Shown piece by piece: positions 17,252 to 26,836 of a stretch of DNA of 64,000 bases. The notes below the pieces were generated by a model, which was not told where the DNA came from, did not search any database, and worked only from the letters and a program-made list of their open reading frames with translations. The first letter of the stretch is position 1. The number at the start of each line of letters is the position of its first letter. Both the position numbers and the translations under genes were made by a program. The stretch spans positions 1,004,687 to 1,068,686 of the forward strand of contig NZ_LR733519.1 in the NCBI RefSeq assembly GCF_902506145.1. The letters run 5' to 3'. Source of the DNA: Burkholderia sp. 8Y. GTDB taxonomy: Bacteria > Pseudomonadota > Gammaproteobacteria > Burkholderiales > Burkholderiaceae.

Positions 17252-18301
17252 CTAAAACACCCAGCCCGCGACCGCCCCCGCTATCACGCCGAACACCACC
17301 ACCGCCCCCGCCACGAACGCCAGCACGCGCGGCGGGAACGACCGCGCAAGCATCGCCATCGACGGCACGCTGACAGGCGGCAGCGTCATCAACAGCGCGC
17401 CCGCCGGTCCGGCCGCCATGCCGAGCGACAGCATCGCCTGAATGATCGGCACTTCGCCCGCCGTCGGAATCACGAACAGCGTGCCCGCCACCGCGAACGC
17501 GACAATCCACAGCACGCCGTTATCGATATCCGGCCCGATGTGCGGAAAGAGCCACGCACGCGCCGCGCCCAGCAGCAGCACCAGCAGGATGTACTCCGGC
17601 ACAAGCCGCAGCGTCATGCGGCCCAGTATCTTGATCCAGCGGGAAAACGCCGTGCCCGGCTCGTCTTCTTCGATCAGCTTCGCGAGCGCCTCGCGCGATG
17701 CCGCCGCCTGCGCAGGCGTCACCATCCGGTTCACCGCGTAGCCGAGGCCGAACACCATCAGCACGCCCAGCACCAGACGCAAGCCCGTCCACTGCCAGCC
17801 CAGCACGAAGCCCATGAACACCAGCGCCGCTGGATTGAGCACCGTGTTGCCGAGCCAGAAGGCGATCGCCGCGCCCGGCGCCGCCTGACGCGCGCGCAAT
17901 CCCGCGACGACCGGCGCCGCGCAGCAGGTGCACATCATGCCGGGCAAGGACATCAGGCCGCCGTTTATCACGCTGCCGAAGCCATGCCGGCCAAGCGCGC
18001 GCGCCACCCACTGCGGCGGAATCAGCGCCTGCACCGCAGAGCCGAGCAACAGGCCGAGCACCATCGCCTGCCAGATGGCCTTGCCATAGGCCATCGCGTA
18101 GTCGAGCGCCGCCTGCCACGACGGCTGCGGCGCGCTCGCAGAGGCGCCCATCAGAATGGACTTGCCGATGGAATGCTGGCTCGCCGCCACGAACGCGCGG
18201 TTGTAGTACGGGAACCATTTGACGTAGAAAAGGCCCGCGACGGCGATCAGCAGGAACACCAGCCAGCCGAACGCGACGCGAGGTTGTCGAAGCGTGGTCA
18301 T
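17252..18301 (-). CDS. Permease of the YraQ/DUF318 family
   Basis: A 349-residue membrane protein with about eight to ten hydrophobic segments, organised as two related halves as in DUF318 permeases (the ArsP-related superfamily). The first half carries GMMCTCCAAP with cysteines 124, 126 and 127; the second carries IPTAGEVPIIQAML in the equivalent place. The substrate is unknown; relatives include organoarsenical exporters. It is encoded 28 bases downstream of mnmH on the same strand, so the two are probably co-transcribed. The ATG at 18301 is chosen; the frame extends further, but into mnmH. Confidence 0.8.
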   Translation of the reverse strand: MTTLRQPRVAFGWLVFLLIAVAGLFYVKWFPYYNRAFVAASQHSIGKSILMGASASAPQPSWQAALDYAMAYGKAIWQAMVLGLLLGSAVQALIPPQWVARALGRHGFGSVINGGLMSLPGMMCTCCAAPVVAGLRARQAAPGAAIAFWLGNTVLNPAALVFMGFVLGWQWTGLRLVLGVLMVFGLGYAVNRMVTPAQAAASREALAKLIEEDEPGTAFSRWIKILGRMTLRLVPEYILLVLLLGAARAWLFPHIGPDIDNGVLWIVAFAVAGTLFVIPTAGEVPIIQAMLSLGMAAGPAGALLMTLPPVSVPSMAMLARSFPPRVLAFVAGAVVVFGVIAGAVAGWVF

Positions 18302-18329
18302 ATTCTTGGTCGAATCAGATAAATGAAAA

Positions 18330-19397
18330 TCAGCCGAGCGCGGGCGTTGTCTCGGATAACTGCGCGAGCAGCGCCTTCGCCTGATCGACGCTATCGGCAT
18401 CGTTCGGGCGAAACAGCATATGCGCCGCGTGCGGCAACTGCGTGTACAGCGCGCGGCTGCTGCGGCCGTACGCCGGATCGTAATGGCGGTCGATCAGTTC
18501 GGCGAAAAGCGCAGCGCGCTCGCCTTCATCGATCAGCCGATGCCAATGCTCCACGCGCTCACGGCTATGCAGCGCGACGAGCTTCGACAATTGCGCCTTG
18601 AAGAACGCGGGATTGTCGAAAAGGTGGGCGTAGTCCTGCAACAGGAACGCGATGCGGTCCTCGCGGCGCGCTTGCACTTCCACGCAGGCGGCCGCGTGCA
18701 GACTGTCGAGCAGCGCGTCCGGCGTGGAAAGCGCGCCGATGCGCCGCCCTTCCGCCTCGATGAAAACCGGCTTGGCCCGATCGAAGCCGCGCAGCGCGTG
18801 AACGAGCGCGGAGTCGAACGCCTTCTGCGACGGCTGCGGCTGCCCCGGCAACGCGCCGAGCAGCGAGCCGCGATGCGCGGCGAGCCCTTCGAGATCCAGC
18901 ACTTGCGCGCCCGCCTGCGCGAGCGCGTTCAGAAGGCGCGTCTTGCCGCTGCCCGTATGGCCGATCAGCGCGATAAAGCGAAACTGCGCCGGCAAGGCCG
19001 TGAGCCGGTCGAGCACGTCGCGCCGGTAGCTTTTATAGCCGCCATCGAGTTGCCGCGCCTGCCAGCCCATCATGTTGAACCACGTCGTCATGGAGCCGGA
19101 ACGCTTGCCGCCGCGCCAGCAATAGATCAGCGGGCGCCAGTTGCGCGGGCGATCCGCGAAGATCGTGTCGAGATGACGGGCGATGTTGCGCGCGACCATG
19201 GCCGCACCGACGCGCGTGGCCTCGAACGGCGACACCTGCTTGTACATGGTCCCGACGATCACGCGCTCTTCGTTGTCGAGCACCGGCGCGTTGATCGCGC
19301 CGGGAATGTGATCCTCGGCGAATTCGAGCGGCGTGCGGACATCGACGATTTCGTCGAAATCCTGAAGACGGTCGATCTGAGCGAGAAGGTTTTTCAC
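18330..19397 (-). CDS. mnmH: tRNA 2-selenouridine synthase
   Basis: A 355-residue enzyme (SelU/YbbB) that replaces sulfur with selenium at the wobble 2-thiouridine of Lys, Glu and Gln tRNAs, using selenophosphate. The rhodanese domain spans roughly 1-125, with active cysteine C93 in YCWRGGKRSGS. The C-terminal domain has the P-loop GHTGSGKT at 146-153. This implies that selenophosphate synthase (selD) is encoded elsewhere in the genome. It is the first gene of a likely two-gene unit with the YraQ-type permease and is divergent from eutB. Confidence 0.93.
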   Translation of the reverse strand: MKNLLAQIDRLQDFDEIVDVRTPLEFAEDHIPGAINAPVLDNEERVIVGTMYKQVSPFEATRVGAAMVARNIARHLDTIFADRPRNWRPLIYCWRGGKRSGSMTTWFNMMGWQARQLDGGYKSYRRDVLDRLTALPAQFRFIALIGHTGSGKTRLLNALAQAGAQVLDLEGLAAHRGSLLGALPGQPQPSQKAFDSALVHALRGFDRAKPVFIEAEGRRIGALSTPDALLDSLHAAACVEVQARREDRIAFLLQDYAHLFDNPAFFKAQLSKLVALHSRERVEHWHRLIDEGERAALFAELIDRHYDPAYGRSSRALYTQLPHAAHMLFRPNDADSVDQAKALLAQLSETTPALG

Positions 19398-19540
19398 GAA
19401 AATTGAGCGCGATTCGGCGGGGCGAAGCCCGAAATTATCGCACGGGCGGCGAATTCGGTTTTGCGGCGCATTTTTGCGCGCGCACGCGATGCGGTTACAG
19501 TAAGGGCATCGCGAATCCGGTCATGCGGGCGGGAGAATCG

Positions 19541-20929
19541 ATGACTTATCAAGCAAGCATCGGCGTGCGCCGCTACCGCTTCGACGACCTGAAGACGCTG
19601 CTCGGCCGCGCGAGCCCGCAGCGTTCCGGCGACGAACTCGCGGGCGTCGCCGCGGCCACGGAGGAAGAGCGCGTCGCCGCCAAAATGGCGCTTGCCGGCG
19701 TGCCGTTGCGCGCGTTCCTCGACGAGCCGCTCATTCCCTACGAAGCCGACGAAGTCACGCGGCTGATCGTCGATACGCACGACGCCGCCGCCTTCGCGCC
19801 CATCGCGCATCTGACGGTCGGCGAATTGCGCGAATGGCTGCTTTCGGATGCGACGGACACCGCCGCGCTCGAAGCCGTCCAGATGGGCCTGACGCCCGAA
19901 ATGGTCGCCGCCGTATCCAAGCTCATGCGCAACCAGGATCTGATTCTCGCCGCGAGAAAGCGCCCAGTCGTCACGGGCTTTCGCACGACGATCGGCTTGG
20001 CCGGACGGCTCTCGGTGCGGCTACAGCCGAATCATCCGACCGACGATCCGAAGGGCATCGCCGCATCCATGCTCGACGGCCTCTTCTACGGCTGCGGCGA
20101 TGCCGTCATCGGCGTGAATCCGGCCTCGGATTCGCCGGCGGACATTGCCGCGCTGCTCGCGATGATGGACGACTTCCGCCAGCGTTACGACGTGCCGATG
20201 CAGTCGTGCGTCCTCACGCACGTCACCAACACGCTCGCGGCGATCGAACACGGCGCGCCGGTCGATCTCGTCTTCCAGTCGATTGCGGGCACCGAGCGCG
20301 CCAACGCCAGTTTCGGCGTGTCGCTCGCGCTCCTGCAGGAAGCGCACGACGCGGCGCAATCGCTCGCGCGCGGAACCGTCGGGGACAACGTCATGTACTT
20401 CGAGACCGGCCAGGGCAGCGCACTCTCGGCGAACGCGCATCATGGCGTCGATCAGCAGACGTGCGAGGCGCGCGCCTACGCGGTGGCGCGCCGCTTCCGC
20501 CCGCTGCTGACGAATACCGTGGTCGGATTCATCGGGCCGGAGTATCTGTATGACGGGGGGCAGATCATTCGTGCGGGACTGGAGGATCACTTTTGCGGCA
20601 AGCTGCTCGGCGTGCCGATGGGCTGCGACATCTGCTACACGAACCACGCGCAGGCCGATCAGGACGATATGGACACGCTTCTGACGCTGCTCGGCGTCGC
20701 GAACGTCAACTTCATCATGGGCGTGCCCGGCGCCGACGACGTGATGCTCAACTATCAGAGCACCTCGTTCCACGACGCGTTGTACGTGCGCCGCGTGCTG
20801 AACCTGAAGCGCGCGCCGGAATTCGAGGCGTGGCTCGCGAGAATGCGCGTCACGGACGGACACGGCGCGCTGCTTTCGCATTTCTCGGGCGCGGCGGGGC
20901 GACCGCTGCTCGACTGGATCGACCCATGA
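19541..20929 (+). CDS. eutB: Ethanolamine ammonia-lyase heavy chain
   Basis: A 462-residue large subunit of adenosylcobalamin-dependent ethanolamine ammonia-lyase, which turns ethanolamine into acetaldehyde and ammonia. Typical segments include KLMRNQDLILAARK, FRTTIGLAGRLSVRLQPNHP, the active-site YFETGQGSALSANAHHGVDQ and MGCDICYTNHAQADQDDMD. ATG 19541 follows GGGAG at good spacing; the open frame back to 19403 is not coding-like. It is coupled to eutC by a 4-base ATGA overlap. No microcompartment genes are nearby, so this is the simple cytosolic pathway that feeds nitrogen and acetyl-CoA. Confidence 0.95.
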   Translation: MTYQASIGVRRYRFDDLKTLLGRASPQRSGDELAGVAAATEEERVAAKMALAGVPLRAFLDEPLIPYEADEVTRLIVDTHDAAAFAPIAHLTVGELREWLLSDATDTAALEAVQMGLTPEMVAAVSKLMRNQDLILAARKRPVVTGFRTTIGLAGRLSVRLQPNHPTDDPKGIAASMLDGLFYGCGDAVIGVNPASDSPADIAALLAMMDDFRQRYDVPMQSCVLTHVTNTLAAIEHGAPVDLVFQSIAGTERANASFGVSLALLQEAHDAAQSLARGTVGDNVMYFETGQGSALSANAHHGVDQQTCEARAYAVARRFRPLLTNTVVGFIGPEYLYDGGQIIRAGLEDHFCGKLLGVPMGCDICYTNHAQADQDDMDTLLTLLGVANVNFIMGVPGADDVMLNYQSTSFHDALYVRRVLNLKRAPEFEAWLARMRVTDGHGALLSHFSGAAGRPLLDWIDP

Positions 20930-21729
20930 CGGACGACACCACGCGCAGCACGGTCGAAGCCGATCCTTGGGACGCGCTCAGGCGTTTCACGAACGCGCGT
21001 ATCGCGCCCGGCCGCGCGGGCTGCAGTCTGCCGACCGCGCCGCTCCTCGCGTTCCAGCTCGCGCACGCGCAGGCGCGCGACGCGGTGCATCAGCCGCTCG
21101 ACACGGCGTCGCTCGCCGAAAGCTTGCACGCAGCCGGTTTCACCACGCTCGACGTCGCGAGCGCCGCGCCGGATCGCGAACACTACCTGCGTCGTCCCGA
21201 TCTGGGCCGCACACTCGACGACGCCAGCGCCGCGCGCCTCGCCGATCACGCGAGCAAAGACAACGTAGCGCCCGATGTGGTGTTCGTCGCCGCCGATGGC
21301 CTCTCGGCGTTCGCCGGGCAGCGTCACGCCGCGCCGCTTCTGTCGAAGATGCGCGCGATGCTCGACGGCTGGACCATCGGCCCGGTCGTCATCGCGACGC
21401 AGGCGCGCGTCGCGCTGGGCGATCGCATCGGTGAGCTTTTACGGGGGCGGATCGTCGTCGTGATGATCGGTGAGCGGCCCGGCCTGAGTTCGCCCGACAG
21501 TCTCGGGCTGTACGTCACGTATGAGCCGCGCGCCGGACGCACCGATGCCGAACGCAACTGCATCTCGAACGTGCGCCCCGCAGGGCTCGGCTACGATGCC
21601 GCCGCGTTCAAGCTGCACTGGCTGCTCAACGAAGCGCGGCGGGTGAAGCTGACGGGCGTCGGCCTGAAAGATCATAGCGGCACCTTGCCGCCGCCAGCGG
21701 ACGCCGGGCAGATCGAAGGTCGCAGGTAG
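20926..21729 (+). CDS. eutC: Ethanolamine ammonia-lyase light chain
   Basis: A 267-residue small subunit that completes the cobalamin site of EutBC. Family landmarks are TNARIAPGRAGCSLPT near the N-terminus, DVVFVAADGLSAFAGQRHA in the middle, and IGERPGLSSPDSLGLYVTYEP followed by ERNCISNVRPAGLGYDAAA. The start overlaps the eutB stop as ATGA, so the subunits are made in step. No downstream operon gene is seen; the region after it is non-coding repeat sequence. Confidence 0.95.
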   Translation: MTDDTTRSTVEADPWDALRRFTNARIAPGRAGCSLPTAPLLAFQLAHAQARDAVHQPLDTASLAESLHAAGFTTLDVASAAPDREHYLRRPDLGRTLDDASAARLADHASKDNVAPDVVFVAADGLSAFAGQRHAAPLLSKMRAMLDGWTIGPVVIATQARVALGDRIGELLRGRIVVVMIGERPGLSSPDSLGLYVTYEPRAGRTDAERNCISNVRPAGLGYDAAAFKLHWLLNEARRVKLTGVGLKDHSGTLPPPADAGQIEGRR

Positions 21730-22451
21730 GACGGCGCTTCGCCGCGTGCGATGCGTCGAGCGCGCGCTGTGGAGTGCGAGCGCCTTCGCTCGCCAGGAAA
21801 GGCACGCACGAGCACTTCTTCCCGCGCTGCGATCCGCAGAACAGAACCGGGCAGATCCGGGATTGGGAATCGGAGTAGGCAACAGCTTGCGGACGCACTC
21901 AACGACATCGCGCATTGTCGAATCGTTGGTTCATAGGCAAAGCACGCATGCCGATAAGCGTGCCCACTCAGGCGACAGCCTCCCTTCACGAACTCGGCGT
22001 CCCCGGCGCGGCGGTGGAGACGAGAGAGTCAACGCGTCAAAACGCGAGCGAATCCCGCCGACCTCGCGCTACGGGAGACAACCATCTTCTTGCGCGAATC
22101 AGACGCCCTCCCGACGTAGCGGTTCACGGCACCGAGTCAACTGTCGGAGCGCGAGCCGGCCTGGCGGAATCGTTCGCCGGCGCCGACCCTCTTCTTACGA
22201 ATCAACGCCCCGGGGCACGGCCGCGATGGACGCCACAACTCAGCGCGTCAGAGCATGAGGTCACCGCCGAGTCCGCGCCGGCAGAGACAACTTCTCCTCC
22301 AACGAATCAGCCACCCTCCGCCACAGCCGTCGACGTGACAGATTCCAGATGCCAGAGCGCGAGCCACCCGCCGAACTCGCGCTGCCCTCAACGACCATCC
22401 CGTTCACATATTGGGACGCCTCGGACGAGGCGGTCCACACAGGTCAACGGG
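21730..22451. repeat. Degenerate tandem repeat field, about 104-bp period
   Basis: About 720 bases with no supportable gene. From 22026 onward a recurring unit can be followed: a GTCAAAGCGCGAG-like block begins near 22036, 22143, 22246, 22351 and 22451, followed by a CCCGCCGAACTCGCG-like block. A second block (CTTCTT-CGAATCA-CGCC) recurs near 22086, 22191 and 22291. Spacing is 100-107 bases. The last unit runs into the 3' end of the DUF1328 gene, whose final codons match the repeat. Earlier, more decayed units may extend back to about 21770. Confidence 0.6.
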
Positions 22452-22625
22452 TCAAAGCACGAGCGACCCCGCCGAAATCGCGACGACCAGGAAGATCACG
22501 AACAGGACGAGGAAGATAAAGAAGCAAATCTTCGCGATGCCCGCCGCGCCCGAGGAGACACGGCCAAAGCCGAAGAAGCCTGCGATGACGGAAATGACCG
22601 CGAAGAGAATGGCGAGCTTAAGCAT
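22452..22625 (-). CDS. DUF1328 small membrane protein
   Basis: A 57-residue hydrophobic protein ([20 protein letters not shown] and on) with two membrane segments joined by [13 protein letters not shown], the DUF1328/YtjA pattern. Members are common in Proteobacteria and often stress-induced, but their function is unknown. ATG 22625 is preceded by an AAGGG element. Its final codons overlap the last unit of the degenerate repeat field. It is a single gene with about 150 bases of upstream space for a promoter. Confidence 0.85.
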   Translation of the reverse strand: MLKLAILFAVISVIAGFFGFGRVSSGAAGIAKICFFIFLVLFVIFLVVAISAGSLVL

Positions 22626-22777
22626 GGCGAACCCTTTTTTGTTGTCGATGAGGGCTCCTGCCTGCAAGTGTCGTGCCTCGACGATTTGCCTTATTCCATG
22701 TCGCTTGAGAAAAAGACCGTTAGTTGCGCAAACGGCGGGTAGAAAAGCACCGCCTTCCGGAAGTGCTTCGCAAGACA

Positions 22778-23920
22778 TCAACGCACGCCGCGCGCCGAAC
22801 CCTCCGCCGCAGCCACCGCCGCTGCCGCTGGAACGCGCGGCCCCATGCCGAGCCAATTCGCCACCGGCTGCCGCACGCGCGGCACCGAAAGCAGCGCCAG
22901 TATCGCGGCAGCGTCCGCCGCGAGACCGGCCGGAACGTTCACGAGGCCGTCCGTCAGCGTGAACAGGATCGAATCGACCACGAGCGATATAGCTGCTCCC
23001 GCGATGAAGCACGTCATGCCGTCGCGCCCGACCGCGCCAATCCACGGCAAGCGGCTCGCGACTGCCTTCACCACGCCGTATCGCGCGAGATTGGTCGCGA
23101 TCCATGCAATCGCGAGAAAATTGACGACGCGCGCGCCCGCCAGGTCGCGCTTGAACGCGCTGTCCAGCACGGGCGGCAGCACGAGCAGCTTGTAGTACGC
23201 CATGCCGACGATCAACCCCAGCGCGGCGGCGCTGACGGCCCAGCCGAAGCGATGCGACGCCACGCGCTGATAGACCGGCTGGCAGCGCGCGAGCACGCCG
23301 AGCGTGAACATGAGCTGCCACGCTGCGGGATTGAAGTCCCAGAGATTGTCGTCGACGGACGGCATGTACTCGCCGATGCCGGGCGCGAACGACCACAGCG
23401 CGAGACTCAGTCCGAGCAACAGCCACGGCTTGGTGCGCGCAAGCGGCAACACGAACGGCACCGACAGCGCGAAAAGGGCGTACATCGGCAAGACGGCGGC
23501 CAGATACGGCTGGCGCTCGAAGGTCAAAATCTGGGCAATCGACGTCACAGGCGCAGCGGTGAGCGTGTCCAGGTCGCGCAGCACGAGGTTCGGCGCGTGA
23601 CCATAGAACGGTCGCAACAGGAACGTCGCGATGAGCATGAGCGCGGCGGTAATCAGAAACGCGCGGTAGATTTCGAACGCGCGCCGGACGAAGCGCAGCC
23701 GCGCGGCGCGCTCGGAGCGGCGTTCGGCGAGGGACACGTACGCGGTCGCAGTAGCGAACCCGCCGAGGAACACGAACACTTCGGCGGCGTCGTTCAGCGC
23801 GAACGCGTGCAGCGTGAAATGCGACAGCATGCTGCCGCCGATGTGATCGACGACAATGATCAACAGAACGAGCCCCCGGAAGAAGTCGAGCTCGACGAGG
23901 CGTTGTGATTTTCCGGACAT
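22778..23920 (-). CDS. opgC: OpgC family membrane protein
   Basis: About 380 residues with ten hydrophobic segments. The first segment follows [20 protein letters not shown], the acyltransferase_3-like opening of OpgC, which transfers succinyl groups to periplasmic glucans. The motif [37 protein letters not shown] and the alanine-rich tail fit OpgC. Two starts are possible: 24010 and ATG 23920. The latter starts just before the conserved part and is chosen, although no strong ribosome binding site is visible. No opgGH genes are adjacent. Confidence 0.83.
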   Translation of the reverse strand: MSGKSQRLVELDFFRGLVLLIIVVDHIGGSMLSHFTLHAFALNDAAEVFVFLGGFATATAYVSLAERRSERAARLRFVRRAFEIYRAFLITAALMLIATFLLRPFYGHAPNLVLRDLDTLTAAPVTSIAQILTFERQPYLAAVLPMYALFALSVPFVLPLARTKPWLLLGLSLALWSFAPGIGEYMPSVDDNLWDFNPAAWQLMFTLGVLARCQPVYQRVASHRFGWAVSAAALGLIVGMAYYKLLVLPPVLDSAFKRDLAGARVVNFLAIAWIATNLARYGVVKAVASRLPWIGAVGRDGMTCFIAGAAISLVVDSILFTLTDGLVNVPAGLAADAAAILALLSVPRVRQPVANWLGMGPRVPAAAAVAAAEGSARGVR

Positions 23921-24201
23921 GCGGCGTAACCGTGAGTCCTGCGGAGCGCAGAAAGTGGACGAGGCGCGGCGTGAGAGCGGCCGCATCGAAGCATTGGAGT
24001 TTACCCGCATTCGTTGCGGTGCATCATCGGAACAGGAGTACTTTTCCGTTTTAGATCCGGTGTTTGCCCGCTTTTGGCGTCGAAACTACCGTTCCGACCG
24101 CTCTTGAAGGAACCCGCCACGCCTAAAGTTTTCAAAAACCTTTCACGATACCCGTTCATCCGGCTAATATCACGCTCCTGCCTTCCACGGAAACGCTTCG
24201 C

Positions 24202-24969
24202 ATGGACTACATTGCCGCCCTCCTCACCGATCCCGCCGCATGGGCCGCCCTCGCGACGCTCGTCGTGATGGAAGTCGTGCTCGGCATCGACAATCTGATT
24301 TTCATCTCGATCCTGACCAACAAGCTCCCGGCCGCGCACCGGGCGCGCACGCAGCGCATCGGCATCGGGCTCGCGCTGGTGATGCGGCTCGGCCTGCTCG
24401 GCACCGTCGCGCTGATCGTGCGGCTCACCGCACCGATCTTCGAGGCGTTCGGTCACGGCTTTTCATGGCGCGATCTGATCCTGATAGCCGGCGGCGTCTT
24501 CCTCGTATGGAAGGCCACGACGGAAATCCGCCATCACGTCACGCACGACGCCGAGGATCACGCCGGCGCCACGTCCGGCGCGCGTCTCACGCCGCTGTCC
24601 GCGATCGGCCAGATTCTGGTGCTCGACCTCGTTTTTTCCATCGACAGCATCGTGACTGCGGTCGGCATGACGGAGCACATTCCGATCATGTTCGTCGCGG
24701 TCATCGCGGCGGTCTCCGTCATGCTGTTCGCGGCGGGACCGCTCTCGCGCTTCATCGAGCGCAATCCGACCATCGTGATGCTCGCGCTCGGCTTTCTGCT
24801 GGTGATCGGCATGACGCTGATCGCGGAAGGATTCGGCACCCACGTGCCGAAGGGCTATATCTATGCGGCGATGGCGTTGTCCGCGCTGGTCGAAGGGCTG
24901 AACATGCTGGCGCGCAGGGCAAGCAGCAAGCGCCGCCTTTCCGTGTCGGGCGAGCAGAAGCCGCACTGA
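24202..24969 (+). CDS. TerC family membrane protein
   Basis: A 255-residue integral membrane protein with seven hydrophobic segments. The two acidic repeats of the family are visible: [15 protein letters not shown] near 25-39 and [15 protein letters not shown] near 144-158, whose aspartates probably bind a divalent cation such as manganese. A histidine-rich loop ([10 protein letters not shown]) lies between them. Members export manganese or help load secreted metalloproteins; the role here is not specified by context. I looked for a yybP-ykoY leader upstream and did not see one. It converges on the DUF4186 gene with 3 bases between stops. Confidence 0.87.
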   Translation: MDYIAALLTDPAAWAALATLVVMEVVLGIDNLIFISILTNKLPAAHRARTQRIGIGLALVMRLGLLGTVALIVRLTAPIFEAFGHGFSWRDLILIAGGVFLVWKATTEIRHHVTHDAEDHAGATSGARLTPLSAIGQILVLDLVFSIDSIVTAVGMTEHIPIMFVAVIAAVSVMLFAAGPLSRFIERNPTIVMLALGFLLVIGMTLIAEGFGTHVPKGYIYAAMALSALVEGLNMLARRASSKRRLSVSGEQKPH

Positions 24970-24972
24970 GCC

Positions 24973-25374
24973 TCAGAACGGCAACTCGCGCTGCGGGTTG
25001 TCTTTCGTTTCAGCGGCAGGCGGCATCGGTTGGGCGCGCAGCCATCGCTCGATGGCTGCGACGACATGCTGGCGCTCTGCGTCGTCGAGCACTTTTCCCG
25101 CCGCGATGCCGTGCCACTTCGCGAGACACGTCCGGCAGCACGTTGCCGTCGCATGCTGCGCGATGAACACCGGATGCCCGCGAAACGGCGTCTGCTTGCC
25201 ATCGTTCAACGGCGCTTGCGGCGCGAGCCGTCTCGCGATCAATTCATGCGCCTGCGCGACGACCGTCTCCATGCCGCGCTCGCGCAGATAGCGCCCTTCG
25301 CGCACGCCGAGCGCAAACCGCCGGCGAAACGCGGAATTCGCGAGGGCATCGAACACGGCATCGAGATCGCGCAT
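24973..25374 (-). CDS. DUF4186 protein in the cobalamin operon
   Basis: A 133-residue soluble protein. The conserved block HPVFIAQHATATCCRTCLAKWHGI (residues 67-90) holds cysteines 79, 80 and 83 and histidines 67, 74 and 88, a likely metal site. The function of DUF4186 is not known to me. It starts 6 bases after the cobM stop, so it is the last gene of the minus-strand cobL-cbiD-cobK-cobM unit. This suggests a role connected with cobalamin or cobalt, though stray insertion at an operon end is also possible. Confidence 0.8.
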   Translation of the reverse strand: MRDLDAVFDALANSAFRRRFALGVREGRYLRERGMETVVAQAHELIARRLAPQAPLNDGKQTPFRGHPVFIAQHATATCCRTCLAKWHGIAAGKVLDDAERQHVVAAIERWLRAQPMPPAAETKDNPQRELPF

Positions 25375-25380
25375 GAACGC

Positions 25381-26106
25381 TCAGTCCTTCGCGTAGAGCG
25401 TGGAATCGGCGAAACCGTGGGCGTCGAGCACGCGGCCCACGAGGATCAGCGCCGTGCGCTCCATGCCCGCCGCGCGCACTTTCTGCGCGATGTCGGCAAG
25501 CGTGCCCTGCACGCGTTCCTCGTCCGGCCAGCTTGCGCGGAAGATCACGGCGACCGGACAGTCTTCTCCATAATGGGGCAGCAAGTCCGCGACGATGCGC
25601 TCGATGTGCCGCACGCCAAGGTGAATCGCCAGCGTGGCGCGATGACGCGCGAGGTCCGCGAGGGCTTCGCCGGGCGGCATCGACGTTTTCGCCGCATAGC
25701 GCGTGAGAATCACCGTCTGCGAGATGCCGGGCAGCGTCAACTCGCGGCCGAGCGCCGCCGCTGATGCCGCCGTCGCGGTCACGCCGGGCACGACTTCGTA
25801 AGGAATCCTTAATAGTGCGATTCGCCGGATCTGCTCGCCAATTGCGCCGTACAGCGACGGATCGCCCGAATGCACGCGCGCGACGTCCTCGCCATTCGCG
25901 TGGGCGTGCTGCAACAACGCGACGATGGCATCGAGATTGAGCTCCGCGGTATTCACCACGCGATGCGCCCGATGCCCTACGAGCACGCCTTCCGGCACGA
26001 GCGATCCTGCGTACAGGATCACCGGACACGAGCGAATCAGCCTTTGCCCTTTGACGGTGATGAGTTCGGGATCGCCCGGTCCCGCGCCGATGAAATAGAC
26101 GGTCAT
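25381..26106 (-). CDS. cobM: Precorrin-4 C11-methyltransferase
   Basis: A 241-residue SAM-dependent tetrapyrrole methylase that methylates precorrin-4 at C-11. The N-terminal [14 protein letters not shown] loop (near 6-19) and the HSGDPSLYGAIGEQ motif (near 79-92) that holds SAM are clear, followed by PGVTATAASAAALG. The start at 26106 lies one base after the cobK stop. The cobalt-dependent homologue is CbiF; CobM is preferred because cobG and cobN are present. Confidence 0.92.
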   Translation of the reverse strand: MTVYFIGAGPGDPELITVKGQRLIRSCPVILYAGSLVPEGVLVGHRAHRVVNTAELNLDAIVALLQHAHANGEDVARVHSGDPSLYGAIGEQIRRIALLRIPYEVVPGVTATAASAAALGRELTLPGISQTVILTRYAAKTSMPPGEALADLARHRATLAIHLGVRHIERIVADLLPHYGEDCPVAVIFRASWPDEERVQGTLADIAQKVRAAGMERTALILVGRVLDAHGFADSTLYAKD

Positions 26107-26107
26107 G

Positions 26108-26836
26108 TCAGTGAGAGTCGAAAGCGAGCAGCGCATCGAGCGCGCTCGCGGGGTCGTCGAATTGGCGATCGGCTTCGGGCAGCGCCGGCCGCGCGAGCAT
26201 CACGACAGGCAAGCGTCTTTCGCGCGCCACTGCGAGCTTGGCTTCGGTCGCCCTGCCGCCGCTGTTCTTGCTGATGACGACATCGATTCGCGCGGCGTCG
26301 AATAACGCGCGCTCGCCGGCGATATCGAATGGGCCCCGCGCATCGATGATGCTCGCACGCGCGTTGCCTTCGTGCGTACCGAGACAGCGAATGGCCCAGT
26401 GCTGCGACGCGGGAATCTCGTCGAGATGCATCAGCGGTTCGCGACCGAGCGTGAAAAGCGGCCGGTGAAACGGTCCAATACGTTCGACGATGCCGCGCCA
26501 GTCCGCCGCATCGCGCCAGTCGTCGCCGGACTGGGGCTGCCATGCGGCACGGCGCACGGCCCAGAGCGGCACATCGGCGAGCGTGCAGGCTTCGCGTGCA
26601 TGGCGGCTCATCTGCGCAGCATATGGATGCGTCGCGTCGATGACGAGCCCGATCCGTTCCGCACGCAGATACTCGACAAGTCCGGCCACCCCGCCGAAAC
26701 CGCCGACGCGCACCGCGCACGCAAGATCGGTCGGCACGCGAGCGAGGCCCGCGAGACTGTAGACATGCGGCGCGCGCAGGTGTCGCGCGATGGCGAGGGC
26801 ATCGCCCGTTCCGCCGAGCAACAGCGCGCGCTTCAT
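26108..26836 (-). CDS. cobK: Precorrin-6A reductase
   Basis: A 242-residue NADPH-dependent reductase of precorrin-6A. It begins [19 protein letters not shown], the nucleotide-binding loop, and has [11 protein letters not shown] near residue 67, typical of CobK/CbiJ. The C-terminus has the [21 protein letters not shown] segment that is diagnostic for the family. The ATG at 26836 overlaps the cbiD stop by 4 bases; the frame extends upstream through cbiD but as a shadow. Confidence 0.92.
   Translation of the reverse strand: MKRALLLGGTGDALAIARHLRAPHVYSLAGLARVPTDLACAVRVGGFGGVAGLVEYLRAERIGLVIDATHPYAAQMSRHAREACTLADVPLWAVRRAAWQPQSGDDWRDAADWRGIVERIGPFHRPLFTLGREPLMHLDEIPASQHWAIRCLGTHEGNARASIIDARGPFDIAGERALFDAARIDVVISKNSGGRATEAKLAVARERRLPVVMLARPALPEADRQFDDPASALDALLAFDSH

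Noticed and set aside
21990..22490. CRISPR array
   Set aside because: Units are about 104 bp, poorly conserved, without identical short repeats and regular unique spacers, and no cas genes are present.
24011..24201. yybP-ykoY manganese riboswitch before the TerC gene
   Set aside because: The conserved core of that riboswitch could not be found in the leader.
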